Shown: one piece after another, positions 17,339-25,857 of the stretch
Layout of the letters: every line of letters starts with the position of its first letter
How positions within the stretch are numbered: position 1 is the first letter of the stretch
Origin: Cohnella fermenti
Lineage (GTDB): Bacteria; Bacillota; Bacilli; Paenibacillales; Paenibacillaceae
Length of the DNA: 64,000 bases
Direction of reading: 5' to 3'
NCBI RefSeq assembly: GCF_004801405.1
Contig: NZ_SSOB01000009.1
Location: 1 to 64,000 of the forward strand
Program-made: the position numbers and the translations under genes
The notes under the pieces: model-generated
What the model was told of the DNA's origin: nothing
The model's input: only the letters and a program-made list of their open reading frames with translations
Database searches by the model: none

Positions 17339-17518
17339 ATTTTATGTGGTTTTTCACATTCGCTGGCTTGGATTTGGGGGAATCGCGGCGTTTTATGTGA
17401 TTTTTAGCATACATACAGAAAATCGAGGAGGAATTTCCTCCATTTATGCTATTTTTCACATAAAATCGCTCGAACCGCCCATTATCGTGCTGCATGAATG
17501 TGGTTTTTCGCATAAAAT
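17339..17518. repeat. four-palindrome array, family A, copy 3
   Basis: Direct repeat of copy 2 at an offset of 440 bp, with T-runs at 17350, 17401, 17452 and 17504 (51, 51, 52 bp). It includes a 92-bp stretch identical to copy 2. Unit 4 differs (TGAATGTGGTTTTTCGCAT). Confidence 0.85.
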
Positions 17519-17646
17519 TGTGGCGTCCTGCCGGTTTGCACAGCGTTGGCGCGGGATCGGAGGGATCGCTGACTTGGCCTGCCGCTTCCGAGGCCTTGAC
17601 GCAGGCGCGGCGCAGCTTCGGCGATTCACCGGCTTTATCGACGGGA

Positions 17647-19101
17647 CTACTCGCTGCCGAACTCCTTATGCTTCTCGAGCATGTCCATCTTCAGCCGCCA
17701 CGTCTTCGGGCTGAGCACGACCGGGTAGCTCTCCGGGTTCAGCTTCCGGAGCAGCTCCGGCCGGAACAGCTTGAGCTGCTTCGCATGGTACGCCCGCAGC
17801 TCCTCCAGCGAAGGCAGCTCGTGCACGAGCTCGCCGCCGGCGAAGATCGGCTTCAGCAGTGCCTCCGCGTCGTAGTTCGCGGCCGTCCGCCGGATGTAGG
17901 GGCGCACCGGGTCGAACAGCTCGAGCGGCTGCCCGCTTAGCGCCTCCGGCTCGCCCGTCAGCGCCTCGTAGTCGGCGATTGCCAGCCCCGTCGTCCGGCT
18001 GACGATGCGGTAGACGTCCTTCGCGCCGGGAGTCGTCACCTTCTCCGGGTTGGCCGAGATCTTGATGACCGGCTCCCGCTGCCCGTCCTTCTCCCGCTCC
18101 ACCAGCTTGTAGACGCCTCCGAGCGACGGCTGATCGGCCGCGGTGATGAGCTGTGTGCCGACTCCCCAGCTGTCGATGCGCGCTCCCTGGGCTTTGAGGT
18201 TCATGATGATGTTCTCGTCGAGATCGTTCGAAGCGACGATCTTCACATACGGCAGCCCCGCCTCGTCGAGCATGCGGCGGGCTTCCTTCGAGAGGTAAGC
18301 CAAGTCACCGCTGTCGAGCCGGATCGCCTGCATTCGCTGCCCGCGTTCCTCCATCCGCTTCGCCGTCCGGATCGCGCCCGGCACTCCGCTCGCGAGCGTA
18401 TCGTACGTGTCCACGAGCAGCGTCACCTGGTTCGGGAGCGCCTCGGCGAACCGTTCGAACGCCTGCTCCTCCGAGTCGTGCTGCTGCACCCACGCGTGAG
18501 CGTGCGTTCCTGCCGTCGGGATGCCGAACAGCATTCCCGCCCGAAGGTTCGAGGTCGAGTTGAAGCCCGCGATGCAAGCCGCGCGCGCCCCCCATACGGC
18601 CGCATCGGCTTCCTGGGCGCGCCGCGTTCCGAACTCCATCAGCGGATCGGTGCCCGCGACCTGCCGGATTCGCGCCGCCTTCGTCGCGATAAGCGTCTGG
18701 TAGTTGATGAAGTTCAGCAGCGCCGTCTCGAGCAGATGCGTCTCGAAGACGGTTCCCTCGATCCGGACAAGCGGTTCGTTCGCGAAGACGATCGTGCCTT
18801 CCTCGACCGACCAGATGTCGCCGCTGAACCGGTAACGCCGCAGCTCGTCGAGGAACGTCGGGTCGTAATTCTCCTCCTGCCCCTTCAGATAGGCGATCGT
18901 CTCCTCGTCGAACCGGATCGAGCGGACATATTCGACGAACCGCCGAAGTCCGGCGAAGACGGCGAAGCCGTTGCCGAACGGCAGCTTGCGGAAGTAAGCC
19001 TCGAAGACGGCCCGCTGCTTGGCGGTGCCGTGATGCCAATGCGCGTACATCATGTTGATCTCATACTTATCCGTATGCAGCGTTAAGTTCTCGTATTGCA
19101 T
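17647..19101 (-). CDS. pncB: nicotinate phosphoribosyltransferase
   Basis: Joins nicotinate to PRPP to form nicotinate mononucleotide in NAD salvage. The 484-residue protein has the family pattern: LHTDKYEINMMYAHW at the N-terminus, NYQTLIATKAARIRQVAG, EFGTRRAQ near residue 160, AHAWVQQH, and LDSGDLAYLSKEARR near 275. The chosen ATG has GGAGG 8 bp upstream. An in-frame start 50 codons further upstream would add an AT-rich, non-conserved stretch and is rejected. It is convergent with catalase across the repeat region. Confidence 0.93.
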   Translation of the reverse strand: MQYENLTLHTDKYEINMMYAHWHHGTAKQRAVFEAYFRKLPFGNGFAVFAGLRRFVEYVRSIRFDEETIAYLKGQEENYDPTFLDELRRYRFSGDIWSVEEGTIVFANEPLVRIEGTVFETHLLETALLNFINYQTLIATKAARIRQVAGTDPLMEFGTRRAQEADAAVWGARAACIAGFNSTSNLRAGMLFGIPTAGTHAHAWVQQHDSEEQAFERFAEALPNQVTLLVDTYDTLASGVPGAIRTAKRMEERGQRMQAIRLDSGDLAYLSKEARRMLDEAGLPYVKIVASNDLDENIIMNLKAQGARIDSWGVGTQLITAADQPSLGGVYKLVEREKDGQREPVIKISANPEKVTTPGAKDVYRIVSRTTGLAIADYEALTGEPEALSGQPLELFDPVRPYIRRTAANYDAEALLKPIFAGGELVHELPSLEELRAYHAKQLKLFRPELLRKLNPESYPVVLSPKTWRLKMDMLEKHKEFGSE

Positions 19102-19376
19102 GCGCTTTCCTCCGATCCGGCCGCGTCCGCTGCATTCCATTTTGCGCTCATATGCTACATATAGTATGAAAATGGAAATTTTTTCGCGAAATATGGACAG
19201 TATCTTAGATTTTCGTGGATAAACCCTTGACACAGATACGTTTTGTATCATAAATTACTAATAGTACAACTTTAGCTACTCACGCCAACTCACGCGCCAA
19301 CTCGCGCAAATTCGGATCGAAAACGATCCTTTCACCGTTCCACGTCTTAATTCCAAGGTCGCAAGGAGATTAAATC
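19102..19376. other. pncB-xre divergent intergenic region
   Basis: An AT-richer 275-bp region holding the start signals of pncB (leftward) and the XRE regulator (rightward), with a candidate promoter/operator at 19227-19255. No small gene is visible. Confidence 0.4.
19227..19255 (+). promoter_or_regulatory. candidate promoter with a GATAC dyad in the spacer
   Basis: A perfect TTGACA (19227-19232) is followed by the inverted repeat GATAC-GTTTT-GTATC (19235-19249), which fills the promoter spacer, and then by an AT-rich -10-like stretch (CATAAAT). It lies about 120 bp before the XRE gene. A repressor bound to the dyad would block the promoter; autoregulation by the XRE protein is a guess. Confidence 0.4.
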
Positions 19377-19733
19377 ATGAACATGGGAGAACGTCTTCGA
19401 GAGCTTCGGCTGAAACGGAATGTATCTCAAGAGGAAGTTGCCCGCCACATCGGGATTACCCGATCCGCGTACAGCCATTACGAGATCAACAATCGGCAAC
19501 CTATCTATGAGACGTTAATCAAGCTGGCCGCCTACTTCGACGTCTCCCTCGATTACATTATTGGCGGCAATGCTCCCTCCCAATCCATGCACATCATTGA
19601 TTTGCCGGATGCGACCGATTCCAAGGAGATTCTTATGCTGCTTCGGGGAATGAACCATGAACAGCGGAAGCAGTCGCTCAGCCTTCTTCACGAGATGATG
19701 AGGCAGGACAATCCGGCGAGGGGCAGACGCTAG
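19377..19733 (+). CDS. XRE-family helix-turn-helix regulator
   Basis: A 118-residue DNA-binding protein. Residues about 4-62 form a Cro/C1-type helix-turn-helix (GERLRELRLKRNVSQEEVARHIGITRSAYSHYE shape, then FDVSLDYIIGG). The rest is a short helical tail with no recognised domain. AAGGAG lies 8 bp before the ATG. It may control itself or the adjacent pncB gene; nothing in the sequence shows the target. It is convergent with the histidine kinase gene. Confidence 0.82.
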   Translation: MNMGERLRELRLKRNVSQEEVARHIGITRSAYSHYEINNRQPIYETLIKLAAYFDVSLDYIIGGNAPSQSMHIIDLPDATDSKEILMLLRGMNHEQRKQSLSLLHEMMRQDNPARGRR

Positions 19734-19781
19734 TGTTGCGGAGGAGCCGCGGGCAATTGACCAAAACGGGATCATGACGGC

Positions 19782-21896
19782 TCATGAAGTGATCTGCTCC
19801 GCATCCGGCATGCTCTCTTCCGTCAGCAGCGGCAGCCGAATCGTAAATATGCTTCCGCCGGACTCCCCGTTCCGTGCGGACAGCTCGCCCCGGTGCGTCT
19901 CCACGATCTCCCGTGCGATGGAGAGGCCGAGCCCGCTACCGCCTGACGAGGAGTGGCGCGACTTGTTGCTGTTATAGAAGCGATCGAAGATGAGCGGCAG
20001 CTCGCTCTCCCGAATTCCCGTCCCGCTATCGATCACATCGATATCGACATAGCCTTCCGAAGGAGCGACTCCGAAGCGGAGCGAGATGTTCCCTCCCTGC
20101 GGCGTATGACGCACCGCGTTGTAGATCAGATTGGCGAACACCCGGTCCATCCGATGCTCGTCGATCAGCACCGTCGCCGACATCCGCTCTTCGTCCGTTC
20201 CTTCGCAGCCGAACTGGATGCCCTTCTCCGTCAGCTCCGGCTCATACTCGGCACAGAGCCGATCGCGCCATTCGTTAAGCCGCGTCGGTTCGAAGTTCAT
20301 CCGCATTCGCCGCGCTTCGAGCATCGACAGCTCGAACAGGTCCTGGATCATTCCGTTCAGCCCTTCGACCTTCGTCAGCATCAGGCGGACCGTCCGATCC
20401 CGGTGCTGCGGCTCGCTGATGACACCGTCGCGCAGCGCCTCCAGATAACCCTGCAGCAGCGTAATCGGCGTCCGCAGGTCGTGCGAGATATTGCTGATGA
20501 GCTGCCTTCGGGACTGCTCCATTCTCTCGAGACCGCTTTTGCTCACTTCAAGCTCCATGTAAGACTTCTGCAGTTCCTCGGTTCGCTTCGCGATTCTCTC
20601 CTCCAGCGAATGGTTCCACTCGGTCAGCTCGACCTTCATCTGCTCCGCCCGCGAATACGTCATCGAGAACCGGTGCGAGATGGCGAACGAATTCATCAGA
20701 ACAAGGAACAGCATCCCGAACGAGACCAGATCGAACGACCGAAGCCACCCATTGTAGAAAAAGATATCGTTCACGACGGAGAGAACCAGAGCGGCGGCCC
20801 CCACTGTCGCCAGCTTCGCCCCTTCCCGGCGGCGGTAGAGCGCCCGGCTCAGCCCGAACAGACAGGCGAAGCTGAGCAGAACAACGTATGCCTGATAGGC
20901 CGCGACGCAGCCGCTAAACGTCACGGCCGGAAGAGACAGACACAGCAGCACCAGCGCGCCTCCGACTCCGGCGGCCAGCTTCAGCAGGCCGGAGGGGATT
21001 TCGTCCGGGTACATTTTCTGATAGTAGGTGAATCCGAACAGCGTGCTTAACGCGAACGCCGAATATTCGATCCGCATGGCGAACGTCCACGTAATCGACG
21101 GAATCCAGTGCGCGAAGATCCCTTCGCCGATCGTTCCCATCCGGCAGGCGATGCCGATGCAGAGCAGCGCAAGGAACAAATTCGCCAGCTCGCGGCGCCT
21201 CAAGACGAACAAGCCGATATGATAGAAGCCGATGGCGAGAAGCGCTCCGAGCACCACCCATTCCTGCGACTGCAGCTGATAGCGCAGCGTCTGCACCTGG
21301 CCCAGCGTGCCGAGCTGCAGCTCCGTGCGAATGCCCCCGTTGCGGTGATGGTAATTCGCGACCTCCAGCACGAGCTCGGTCTTCTCCGCAAGCCCGCTGA
21401 AGTAAGCGATCGCCGGGAGCTGGTACGGGGTCGTCGTCTGCGCGGAGTCGCCGACGACTCCTCTGGAGATCTGCAGATTGCCGTCCACGTAGAGACGGTA
21501 AGCGGTCGACAGGTTCGGAATGCGTATCGCCAGAAGGCCGTCGAATGGCGAATGCAGAATCGTCAGCCGATAGACGCCCCTGCCGTGCGAAGTCAGCTTC
21601 GTCCCGTCGCCCATCGGCGTCTGCCCCCACAGGCCCGGCACCTGGATCGTTCCTTCCTTCGGCGTCTCCCCCTCCTCCCCGTGCCATTCGAAGGACCATT
21701 CGCCATTTAGCGGAAGCAACCCTTCCTTCTCGACGGCTCGGCCGCGGAGATCGAGAACGCCCGCAGCGGCGGATGCGGTCTCCTCCTTCTCCCCCGCATT
21801 GCAGCCGGAGATCGAGAGCAGCAGCGCAACCACCGTCCCCAGAACAATAACGAGGCGAATGCCGACACGGAACGGATGCGTTATATTTCCAAGCAT
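19782..21896 (-). CDS. 7TM-DISM sensor histidine kinase
   Basis: A 704-residue membrane kinase. The N-terminus looks like a lipoprotein signal ending LSISGC (C32). Residues about 45-200 form an extracellular beta-sandwich of the 7TMR-DISM type (LNGEWSFEW, GVYRLTI, AYRLYVDGN). Seven membrane segments span about 212-405. After a short coiled coil come HisKA with the phospho-acceptor H472 (ISNISHDLRTPI) and HATPase with DSGTGI and SGGSGLGLSIARE. The gene is divergent from an OmpR-type regulator gene across 127 bp, so the two probably form a two-component system. The signal is unknown; DISM ectodomains are thought to bind carbohydrates or similar ligands. Confidence 0.9.
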   Translation of the reverse strand: MLGNITHPFRVGIRLVIVLGTVVALLLSISGCNAGEKEETASAAAGVLDLRGRAVEKEGLLPLNGEWSFEWHGEEGETPKEGTIQVPGLWGQTPMGDGTKLTSHGRGVYRLTILHSPFDGLLAIRIPNLSTAYRLYVDGNLQISRGVVGDSAQTTTPYQLPAIAYFSGLAEKTELVLEVANYHHRNGGIRTELQLGTLGQVQTLRYQLQSQEWVVLGALLAIGFYHIGLFVLRRRELANLFLALLCIGIACRMGTIGEGIFAHWIPSITWTFAMRIEYSAFALSTLFGFTYYQKMYPDEIPSGLLKLAAGVGGALVLLCLSLPAVTFSGCVAAYQAYVVLLSFACLFGLSRALYRRREGAKLATVGAAALVLSVVNDIFFYNGWLRSFDLVSFGMLFLVLMNSFAISHRFSMTYSRAEQMKVELTEWNHSLEERIAKRTEELQKSYMELEVSKSGLERMEQSRRQLISNISHDLRTPITLLQGYLEALRDGVISEPQHRDRTVRLMLTKVEGLNGMIQDLFELSMLEARRMRMNFEPTRLNEWRDRLCAEYEPELTEKGIQFGCEGTDEERMSATVLIDEHRMDRVFANLIYNAVRHTPQGGNISLRFGVAPSEGYVDIDVIDSGTGIRESELPLIFDRFYNSNKSRHSSSGGSGLGLSIAREIVETHRGELSARNGESGGSIFTIRLPLLTEESMPDAEQITS

Positions 21897-21943
21897 GACA
21901 ATCTCTCCCGAGTAAATTCAACTCCCATCATCGTAAACGCGCA

Positions 21944-21973
21944 TTGATTCTCCGTCAACGCTTTAAGTATAAT
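21944..21973 (+). promoter_or_regulatory. candidate promoter of the response regulator gene
   Basis: TTGATT and TATAAT separated by 18 bp lie about 50 bp before the GTG start codon. It is in the gap between the divergent kinase and regulator genes. Confidence 0.5.
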
Positions 21974-22023
21974 AAATGCTATATGTACGTAAGATTGCTT
22001 ACTATCGCATGGGGGATGAAGCC

Positions 22024-22758
22024 GTGAGTTTGGCTAACGCTTCGGTTCTTGTCGTCGACGACGAACTGGAGATTACGGAATTGATTGCGTTATATCTGGA
22101 GAGAGAGGGCTTCCGCGTCCATACGGCGGACAACGGGTCGGAGGCTATCCGGCTGGCCGATTCGATCGCTCCCGACCTCATCATTCTCGATATCAACCTG
22201 GGGCAGCCCGACGGCATCGAAGTTTGCCGAGCCCTGCGCAGAGGGTCCGGAGCGAATATTCCGATCCTGTTCTTAAGCTGCAAGGGCGAAGACGGCGACA
22301 TCATTCACGCCTTGTCCGAGGGCGGCGACGACTACATCACGAAGCCGTTCAGTCCGAGCACGCTCGTGGCGCGGGTCCGGGCCCATATCCGCAGGCGCAG
22401 GACACGGGAGCGGCCTCCGGAAGCGCTGGAATCGACGCTGACGTTCGGCGAGCTGGAGATCGATCTGCAGCGGTTCGAGGTGAAGCGCGGCGGCGAGACG
22501 ATTCCGCTGTCCGTGAAAGAATTCGAGCTGCTCACCGTCCTGGCGAGGCAGCCGAACCGCGTCTTCCCGCTCGACGAGCTGTATCGGCTTGTCTGGCATT
22601 CGGACAGCATGGGCGACACCCGCACCTTGATGGTGCACATCAGCAACCTTCGCAAGAAGCTTGAGCCCGATCCTGTCAACCCGACCTACATTCTGACCGT
22701 GCGCGGGTTCGGCTACCGCTTCTCCTACGGACAGGAGACCTCCCGCGCGGAAGCGTGA
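22024..22758 (+). CDS. OmpR/PhoB-family response regulator
   Basis: A 244-residue regulator. The receiver domain (residues about 5-115) shows VVDDE, the phospho-acceptor in LIILDINLG, and YITKPFSPS with the conserved lysine. The winged-helix domain (about 135-235) has LSVKEFELLTVLARQPNRVF and the VRGFGYRF ending. The GTG start lies 7 bp after GGGGGA; an in-frame ATG at 22009 has no ribosome binding site and would overlap it. Partner of the divergent 7TM-DISM kinase. Target genes are unknown. Confidence 0.88.
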   Translation: MSLANASVLVVDDELEITELIALYLEREGFRVHTADNGSEAIRLADSIAPDLIILDINLGQPDGIEVCRALRRGSGANIPILFLSCKGEDGDIIHALSEGGDDYITKPFSPSTLVARVRAHIRRRRTRERPPEALESTLTFGELEIDLQRFEVKRGGETIPLSVKEFELLTVLARQPNRVFPLDELYRLVWHSDSMGDTRTLMVHISNLRKKLEPDPVNPTYILTVRGFGYRFSYGQETSRAEA

Positions 22759-22813
22759 ACATCTGCCCTGCCGAGTACGACCTATACGAATTGGAAAAGG
22801 AAGTTAACGACCG

Positions 22814-23683
22814 ATGAGACTGGCTAGCGAATGGAAAGACTACGAATTGCTCGATACCGGGAACGGAGAGAAGCTGGAGCGCTGGGGCGAATACGTTCTC
22901 CGTCGCCCGGACCCGCAGATTCTGTGGCCCCTGCAGAAGGAGACGGCGAACTGGCGCCAAGCGGACGGCCATTACTTCCGCAGCTCCTCCGGCGGCGGTC
23001 AGTGGCAGTTCAAGAAGACGCTGCCCGAGCGCTGGACGCTGCAATACGGCCCGCTGAAGTTCCATATCAAGCCGACGAACTTCAAGCATACCGGGCTGTT
23101 CCCCGAGCAGGCCGTGAACTGGAGCTGGATGATGAACCGGGTCAAGAACGCGGGACGCCCGATCCGCGTGCTGAACCTGTTCGCTTACACCGGAGGAGCG
23201 ACCGTTGCGGCCGCCTCCGCCGGCGCCGAGGTGTGCCACGTCGACGCCGCCAAGGGCATGGTGCAATGGGCGAAGGAGAACGCGGAGCTGTCCGGCCTCG
23301 AGTCGGCGCCGATTCGCTATATTACGGACGACGTGTTCAAGTTCGTGCAGCGCGAGCAGCGCCGCGGCCGCCAGTACGATGCGATCATCATGGACCCTCC
23401 GTCCTACGGGCGCGGACCGGGCGGCGAGATGTGGAAGCTGGAGGAGAACCTGTTCCCCTTCCTCGAGAGCTGCGTCAACATCCTGTCGGACAACCCGCTG
23501 TTCGTGCTCGTGAACTCGTACACGACCGGCTTCTCGCCGACCGTCCTGTACAACATGCTGCACATGTCGATCGGCCGCAAGTACGGCGGCGTCATCGACT
23601 GCGGCGAGGTCGGCCTGCCGATCACCGCCAGCGGCCTGAGTCTCCCCTGCGGGATTTACGGGCGTTGGGAGAGCGAGTCCTGA
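22814..23683 (+). CDS. class I SAM-dependent methyltransferase, RlmI/RlmK-like
   Basis: A 289-residue methyltransferase of the type related to the 23S rRNA enzymes RlmI and RlmL. The SAM-binding motif is LNLFAYTGGATV near residue 120, followed by CHVDAAKGMVQWAKEN and the catalytic-region motif IIMDPPSYGRGPGG near 194. It lacks the N-terminal PUA domain of RlmI. An RNA substrate is likely from the family but the exact base is unknown. It lies 55 bp after the response regulator and 53 bp before the CapA gene, and could be co-transcribed with either. Confidence 0.83.
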   Translation: MRLASEWKDYELLDTGNGEKLERWGEYVLRRPDPQILWPLQKETANWRQADGHYFRSSSGGGQWQFKKTLPERWTLQYGPLKFHIKPTNFKHTGLFPEQAVNWSWMMNRVKNAGRPIRVLNLFAYTGGATVAAASAGAEVCHVDAAKGMVQWAKENAELSGLESAPIRYITDDVFKFVQREQRRGRQYDAIIMDPPSYGRGPGGEMWKLEENLFPFLESCVNILSDNPLFVLVNSYTTGFSPTVLYNMLHMSIGRKYGGVIDCGEVGLPITASGLSLPCGIYGRWESES

Positions 23684-23736
23684 AGCTCGGCTGCCGACCA
23701 GGCGCTCGGATACCGATAATGGGAGGGATTCCGAAC

Positions 23737-25041
23737 ATGAAGACGACATCCAGCATACGGGGAACCGTAAGAGGGCTGCTGCTTGGCAGCCTTCTTCTTC
23801 TGTCCGCCTGCACGGCAGGACTGCCCGGGGGCTCGACAGCGCCTTCGGCTTCGAAGGACGCTTCCCCGTCTCCGTCCGCCTCCGCCTCCTCCCCCTCCGC
23901 TTCCGCCGCTCAGCCTGCCTCCTCGCCTCCGCCCGCCTCCTCCGTCCCTGAGACGCCGGAGACGACGGAACCGGTGACGACCGAAGCCGAACTCCTTGCC
24001 GTCGGGGACATTATGGTTCACTCTCCCCAGTTGCCCGGCTATTACGATGCCGTCGCGAAGAGCTACGACTTCACCCCCTGGTTCCGCATGGTCAAGCCGA
24101 TCTTAAGCCAAGGGGATTGGGTCGTCGCCAACCTGGAGACGCCGATCGCGGGCGCGGACCTGAAGTATTCCGGGTACCCCCGCTTCAACGCGCCGAACGC
24201 GCTGGCGGACGCGCTCGTCGACGCGGGCTTCGGTCTCGTGTCGACCGCGAACAACCATGCCCTCGACCGCGGCTATGCGGGCGTCCAGCGCACGCTGAAC
24301 AACGTCCGGGCGGTCGGCTTGATTCCGTTCGGCACGTCCGAATCGCTCTACGACTCGCAGCGGCTGGTCATCGTCGAGAAGAACGGCATCAAGCTCGGCT
24401 TCCTGTCTTATACCTACGGAACGAACGGCATTCCGATTCCCGAAGGCAAGGAGTACAGCGTCAACCTGATCTCCCTGCCGAAGATCCAGGGCGACATCGC
24501 CAAGCTGAAGGCGGCCGGGGCCGACGCAATCGCCGTGTCCCTCCACTTCGGCGTGGAATACCAGAGAATGCCGAACGACGAGCAGAAGACGCTCGCCCGC
24601 TCCGTCATCGAAGCCGGCGCGGACATCATTCTCGGCTCTCATCCGCATGTGATCCAGCCGTACGAGACGATCGAGGTCGACGATCCCGAAGCGGAAGGCG
24701 GCAAGCGCGAAGGCTTCGTCATCTACTCGATGGGCAACTTCATCTCCAACCAGAAGGAAGAATGGAAGGATGTCGGCGTCATCCTGCACCTCAAGCTGAC
24801 GAAGACCGTCTGGCCGGACGGCCGCACGGACACGGTCTGGAGCGATGTCGAGACAACGCCGACGTGGGTGAACCAGCGCGTCGCAGGAGAGACGAAGCGG
24901 TATACGATTGTGCCGCTGGAGCAGGCGCTCGCGGACAAGGCGAGCAAGGAGTGGACCAGCGCCGAATACGCCAAGATGAACAGTTACCTGAATGCGATCA
25001 GCCTGCATCTGAAGCGACTGTCGTCGCCGGATGCAGGCTGA
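23737..25041 (+). CDS. CapA-family lipoprotein
   Basis: A 434-residue secreted lipoprotein with signal LLLGSLLLLSAC and a Ser/Pro/Ala-rich linker (residues about 28-80). Residues about 85-380 form the PGA_cap/CapA metallophosphatase-like domain: AVGDIMVH, NLETPI, STANNHALDRG, HFGVEYQ, GSHPHVIQ and YSMGNFISNQ. Family members take part in poly-gamma-glutamate or other surface polymer metabolism; no capBC genes are nearby, so the role is open. GGGAGGG lies 9 bp before the ATG. A much longer in-frame opening upstream is antisense-like noise over the methyltransferase gene. Confidence 0.87.
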   Translation: MKTTSSIRGTVRGLLLGSLLLLSACTAGLPGGSTAPSASKDASPSPSASASSPSASAAQPASSPPPASSVPETPETTEPVTTEAELLAVGDIMVHSPQLPGYYDAVAKSYDFTPWFRMVKPILSQGDWVVANLETPIAGADLKYSGYPRFNAPNALADALVDAGFGLVSTANNHALDRGYAGVQRTLNNVRAVGLIPFGTSESLYDSQRLVIVEKNGIKLGFLSYTYGTNGIPIPEGKEYSVNLISLPKIQGDIAKLKAAGADAIAVSLHFGVEYQRMPNDEQKTLARSVIEAGADIILGSHPHVIQPYETIEVDDPEAEGGKREGFVIYSMGNFISNQKEEWKDVGVILHLKLTKTVWPDGRTDTVWSDVETTPTWVNQRVAGETKRYTIVPLEQALADKASKEWTSAEYAKMNSYLNAISLHLKRLSSPDAG

Positions 25042-25495
25042 TCGGGGAGCAATGATGGGACTTTAGATATCATGGAAACGGAACTGCAGATTGGGATCAG
25101 GGGTGCAAGAGGCGACGCAGCCCCCTGAATACCCTCACTCAGCGCACAGAGCCCAACTTGCCACCCAGCACGACAACCCCTCGCCCCTCCGCCCTATCTA
25201 TTCCCTCTGGCCGCATTATGTCTCTTCTGGCACTCGTTCAGGATAGGGAAGCGCCGTGAACATCTGGCAACGGTTGAGGCAGGGCAGGATCGGGCCGAGG
25301 ATGGGCCAAGCTGGCTCCCAGGTGCCCGCTCAGCCGATCCGGATCGCCAAGCAACAGACTCTCCCCTTTGCAGGAATGGATGACGAGCGCCTGCAAAAAA
25401 AGGTTGGCGCGAGAGAGCCGGTAGAGGAGGTTCCTGAGTCAAAGGGAGAAGGGGCATAAGCGTCTAGAAGGGGAATAACAATCACACGCGAACTA

Positions 25496-25668
25496 TAATC
25501 GAAAATTCGATCATAATTCCCCGAATTCATCTGTTTCACGCGAATAAGAGTGGAATTTCGACTCTATTTCGCGAGTAGTCGCCCCGTACTGGCTATTAAG
25601 AGTGAAATTTCGACTCTAATTTGCGTTTTGCGCCCAATCTCGGAAAATAAGATCGAAATTCCGATTAC
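25496..25668. repeat. four-palindrome array, family B
   Basis: Four palindromes unrelated in sequence to family A: ATCGAAAATTCGAT, AGAGTGGAATTTCGACTCT, AGAGTGAAATTTCGACTCT and ATCGAAATTCCGAT. Their dyad centres lie at about 25504.5, 25556, 25608 and 25658.5, which is again a 51-52 bp spacing. Confidence 0.8.
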
Positions 25669-25693
25669 ATTTTGAACTTCGCCCCTCCGCATC

Positions 25694-25766
25694 GCCTTAT
25701 CCCCTCCAATCAGTATCCTAATTATTGGAAAATAGAGCCTGAACAGCAGGGATAAGGCACCCTTTT
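25694..25766. repeat. family C inverted repeat, copy 1
   Basis: Arms GCCTTATCCC (25694-25703) and GGGATAAGGC (from 25749) flank about 45 bp. The 18-mer GGGATAAGGCACCCTTTT on the right arm and much of the loop (TCCTAATTATTGG, GCCTGAACAGCA) recur inverted at 34.83-34.89 kb. Confidence 0.75.
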
Positions 25767-25857
25767 GGGAATAATAGATGATGCCTTCGAGTAAGCGGCT
25801 CTAATAAAAAAAGCTGCTTCGTAAAGAACAGAATCCCGGGTTGTTCTACGATTTGTT

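Larger units (their letters stand above)
16359..17646. other. 1.3-kb gene-free repeat region between convergent genes
   Basis: Catalase ends on the left and nicotinate phosphoribosyltransferase ends on the right. The interval holds a G-rich 39-bp tandem array, further G-rich degenerate sequence up to about 16800, two near-identical four-palindrome arrays, and a pyrimidine-rich stretch (about 17140-17300). A plus-strand frame (16355-16624) and a minus-strand frame (16403-16750) run through the tandem array, but neither has a ribosome binding site or family resemblance. Confidence 0.7.
25042..25857. other. 0.8-kb gene-free region with palindromes
   Basis: The left part (25042-25480) shows no gene, promoter or repeat I can support. 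The right part holds the family B array (25496-25668) and the family C inverted repeat (25694-25766). The flanking genes (CapA and MarR) are convergent. Confidence 0.6.

Noticed and set aside
16899-17518. Four-palindrome arrays as CRISPR
   Set aside because: Units are short, imperfect palindromes, spacers are conserved between copies, every array has four units, and no cas gene is present.
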